Source of the DNA: Rapidithrix thailandica | GTDB taxonomy: Bacteria; Bacteroidota; Bacteroidia; Cytophagales; Flammeovirgaceae | Direction: 5' to 3' | DNA: 64,000 nt | Assembly: GCF_039710355.1 (NCBI RefSeq) | Contig: NZ_JBDKWZ010000021.1 | Location: 1 to 64,000 of the forward strand | Shown here: piece after piece, positions 63,607-64,000 of the stretch | Layout: each line of letters starts with the position of its first letter | Numbering within the stretch: the stretch's first letter is position 1 | Notes under the pieces: generated by a model | The model's input: only the letters and a program-made list of their open reading frames with translations | Databases searched by the model: none | Told to the model about the DNA's origin: nothing | Made by a program: the position numbers and the translations under genes

Positions 63607-64000
63607 TTAAAAATTCAGGTTAAGCCCCAAAGTAAAAGTCCGGGACGGAGGATAAATTCCCCGGTCTACACCGATATCCAGATTCCGGTTTCTGGAAGAG
63701 TAATTTTGCAAACCGATTTCCGGAGTCATTCCTCCGTAATTGGTAATGGTAAAGACGTTGTTAACTTGCCCGAATACTCTAAGGTCCATGCCTTTCATTT
63801 TATCACTAGGGAAAGTATAACCCAACTGTACATTGTACAACTTGAAATACGATCCCTTTTCAACATAATAAGAGGATACTCTGATATTATTGTTAGGGTC
63901 GTCCAGTGTGAGGCGGGGAATTTCCGCATTCGGATTGTCCGGAGTCCAGGCATTCATTACATCTTCACTTTTGTTATAAGCCGCCTGGTTAAAAAACTCG
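63607..64000 (-). CDS. SusC/RagA TonB-linked outer-membrane transporter, 3' end only
   Basis: The last roughly 130 codons are present; the rest lies beyond the window. The sequence has the usual SusC ending: YYVEKGSYFKLYNVQLGYTF, then DLRVFGQVNNVFTITNYGGM and PPSRTFTLGLNLNF, with a terminal aromatic barrel strand. SusC imports oligosaccharides with TonB energy and pairs with the SusD-like gene directly downstream. Confidence 0.9.
   Translation of the reverse strand, partial: EFFNQAAYNKSEDVMNAWTPDNPNAEIPRLTLDDPNNNIRVSSYYVEKGSYFKLYNVQLGYTFPSDKMKGMDLRVFGQVNNVFTITNYGGMTPEIGLQNYSSRNRNLDIGVDRGIYPPSRTFTLGLNLNF

Overview
The window comes from a Bacteroidota genome, most likely a free-living, polysaccharide-using member. 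It carries a SusC/SusD pair, two GH92 glycosidases, LytTR/LytS-type regulation, Bacteroidota-style two-gene RHS proteins, and an Hcp/VgrG pair of the T6SS subtype found in Bacteroidota. I saw no rRNA, tRNA or CRISPR. The genus cannot be fixed from what is visible.

Layout. (1) 1-18.3 kb is a polymorphic-toxin RHS locus on the minus strand. Reading leftwards it runs: OmpH/Skp-like protein, lipoprotein, 1702-aa SpvB/RHS-type shell protein, 1982-aa RHS protein with a C-terminal tip, and a small membrane protein as candidate immunity. Behind it lie three displaced RHS tips (4.5-5.2, 2.8-3.5 and 1.0-1.65 kb). Each is followed within about 15 bases by a small secreted or membrane protein (candidate immunity), and each is led by a scrap of the conserved RHS core. 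Palindromic repeats and frameshifting 14-base insertions sit between them. An IS630-like transposase start lies at the left edge. (2) 18.5-20.2 kb holds a decayed DUF1697 gene and about 1.2 kb without genes. (3) 20.2-34.8 kb is a T6SS cargo island. On the plus strand: hcp, vgrG, adaptor-like gene, PAAR-like effector with membrane segments, and four tandem immunity-like paralogues plus a decayed fifth. A mirrored set on the minus strand has an adaptor paralogue, membrane protein, second PAAR-like effector, orphan effector 3' end, and three tandem immunity-like paralogues. The two arrays converge on a DUF1573-like secreted protein. (4) 35-58 kb is mixed chromosomal content: DinB protein, divergent GH92, DUF389 and YdjM-type membrane proteins, a sterol-desaturase-family enzyme, a PQQ-type beta-propeller, a LytTR/LytS two-component pair beside a histidine kinase that has lost its phospho-acceptor, outer-membrane and lipoprotein genes, DUF6194, HxlR and DUF418 proteins. 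(5) 58.2-64 kb is a polysaccharide-utilisation locus on the minus strand: SusC (cut by the window end), SusD, a terminator, a DUF218 protein and GH92.

The toxin regions share one logic. A conserved delivery scaffold (RHS shell or PAAR/VgrG) carries exchangeable C-terminal toxins. When a toxin is exchanged, the old toxin ends and immunity genes stay behind as tandem remnants. The best evidence is in the 29-31 kb array, where each duplicated immunity gene is still preceded by a scar of the effector's last codons.
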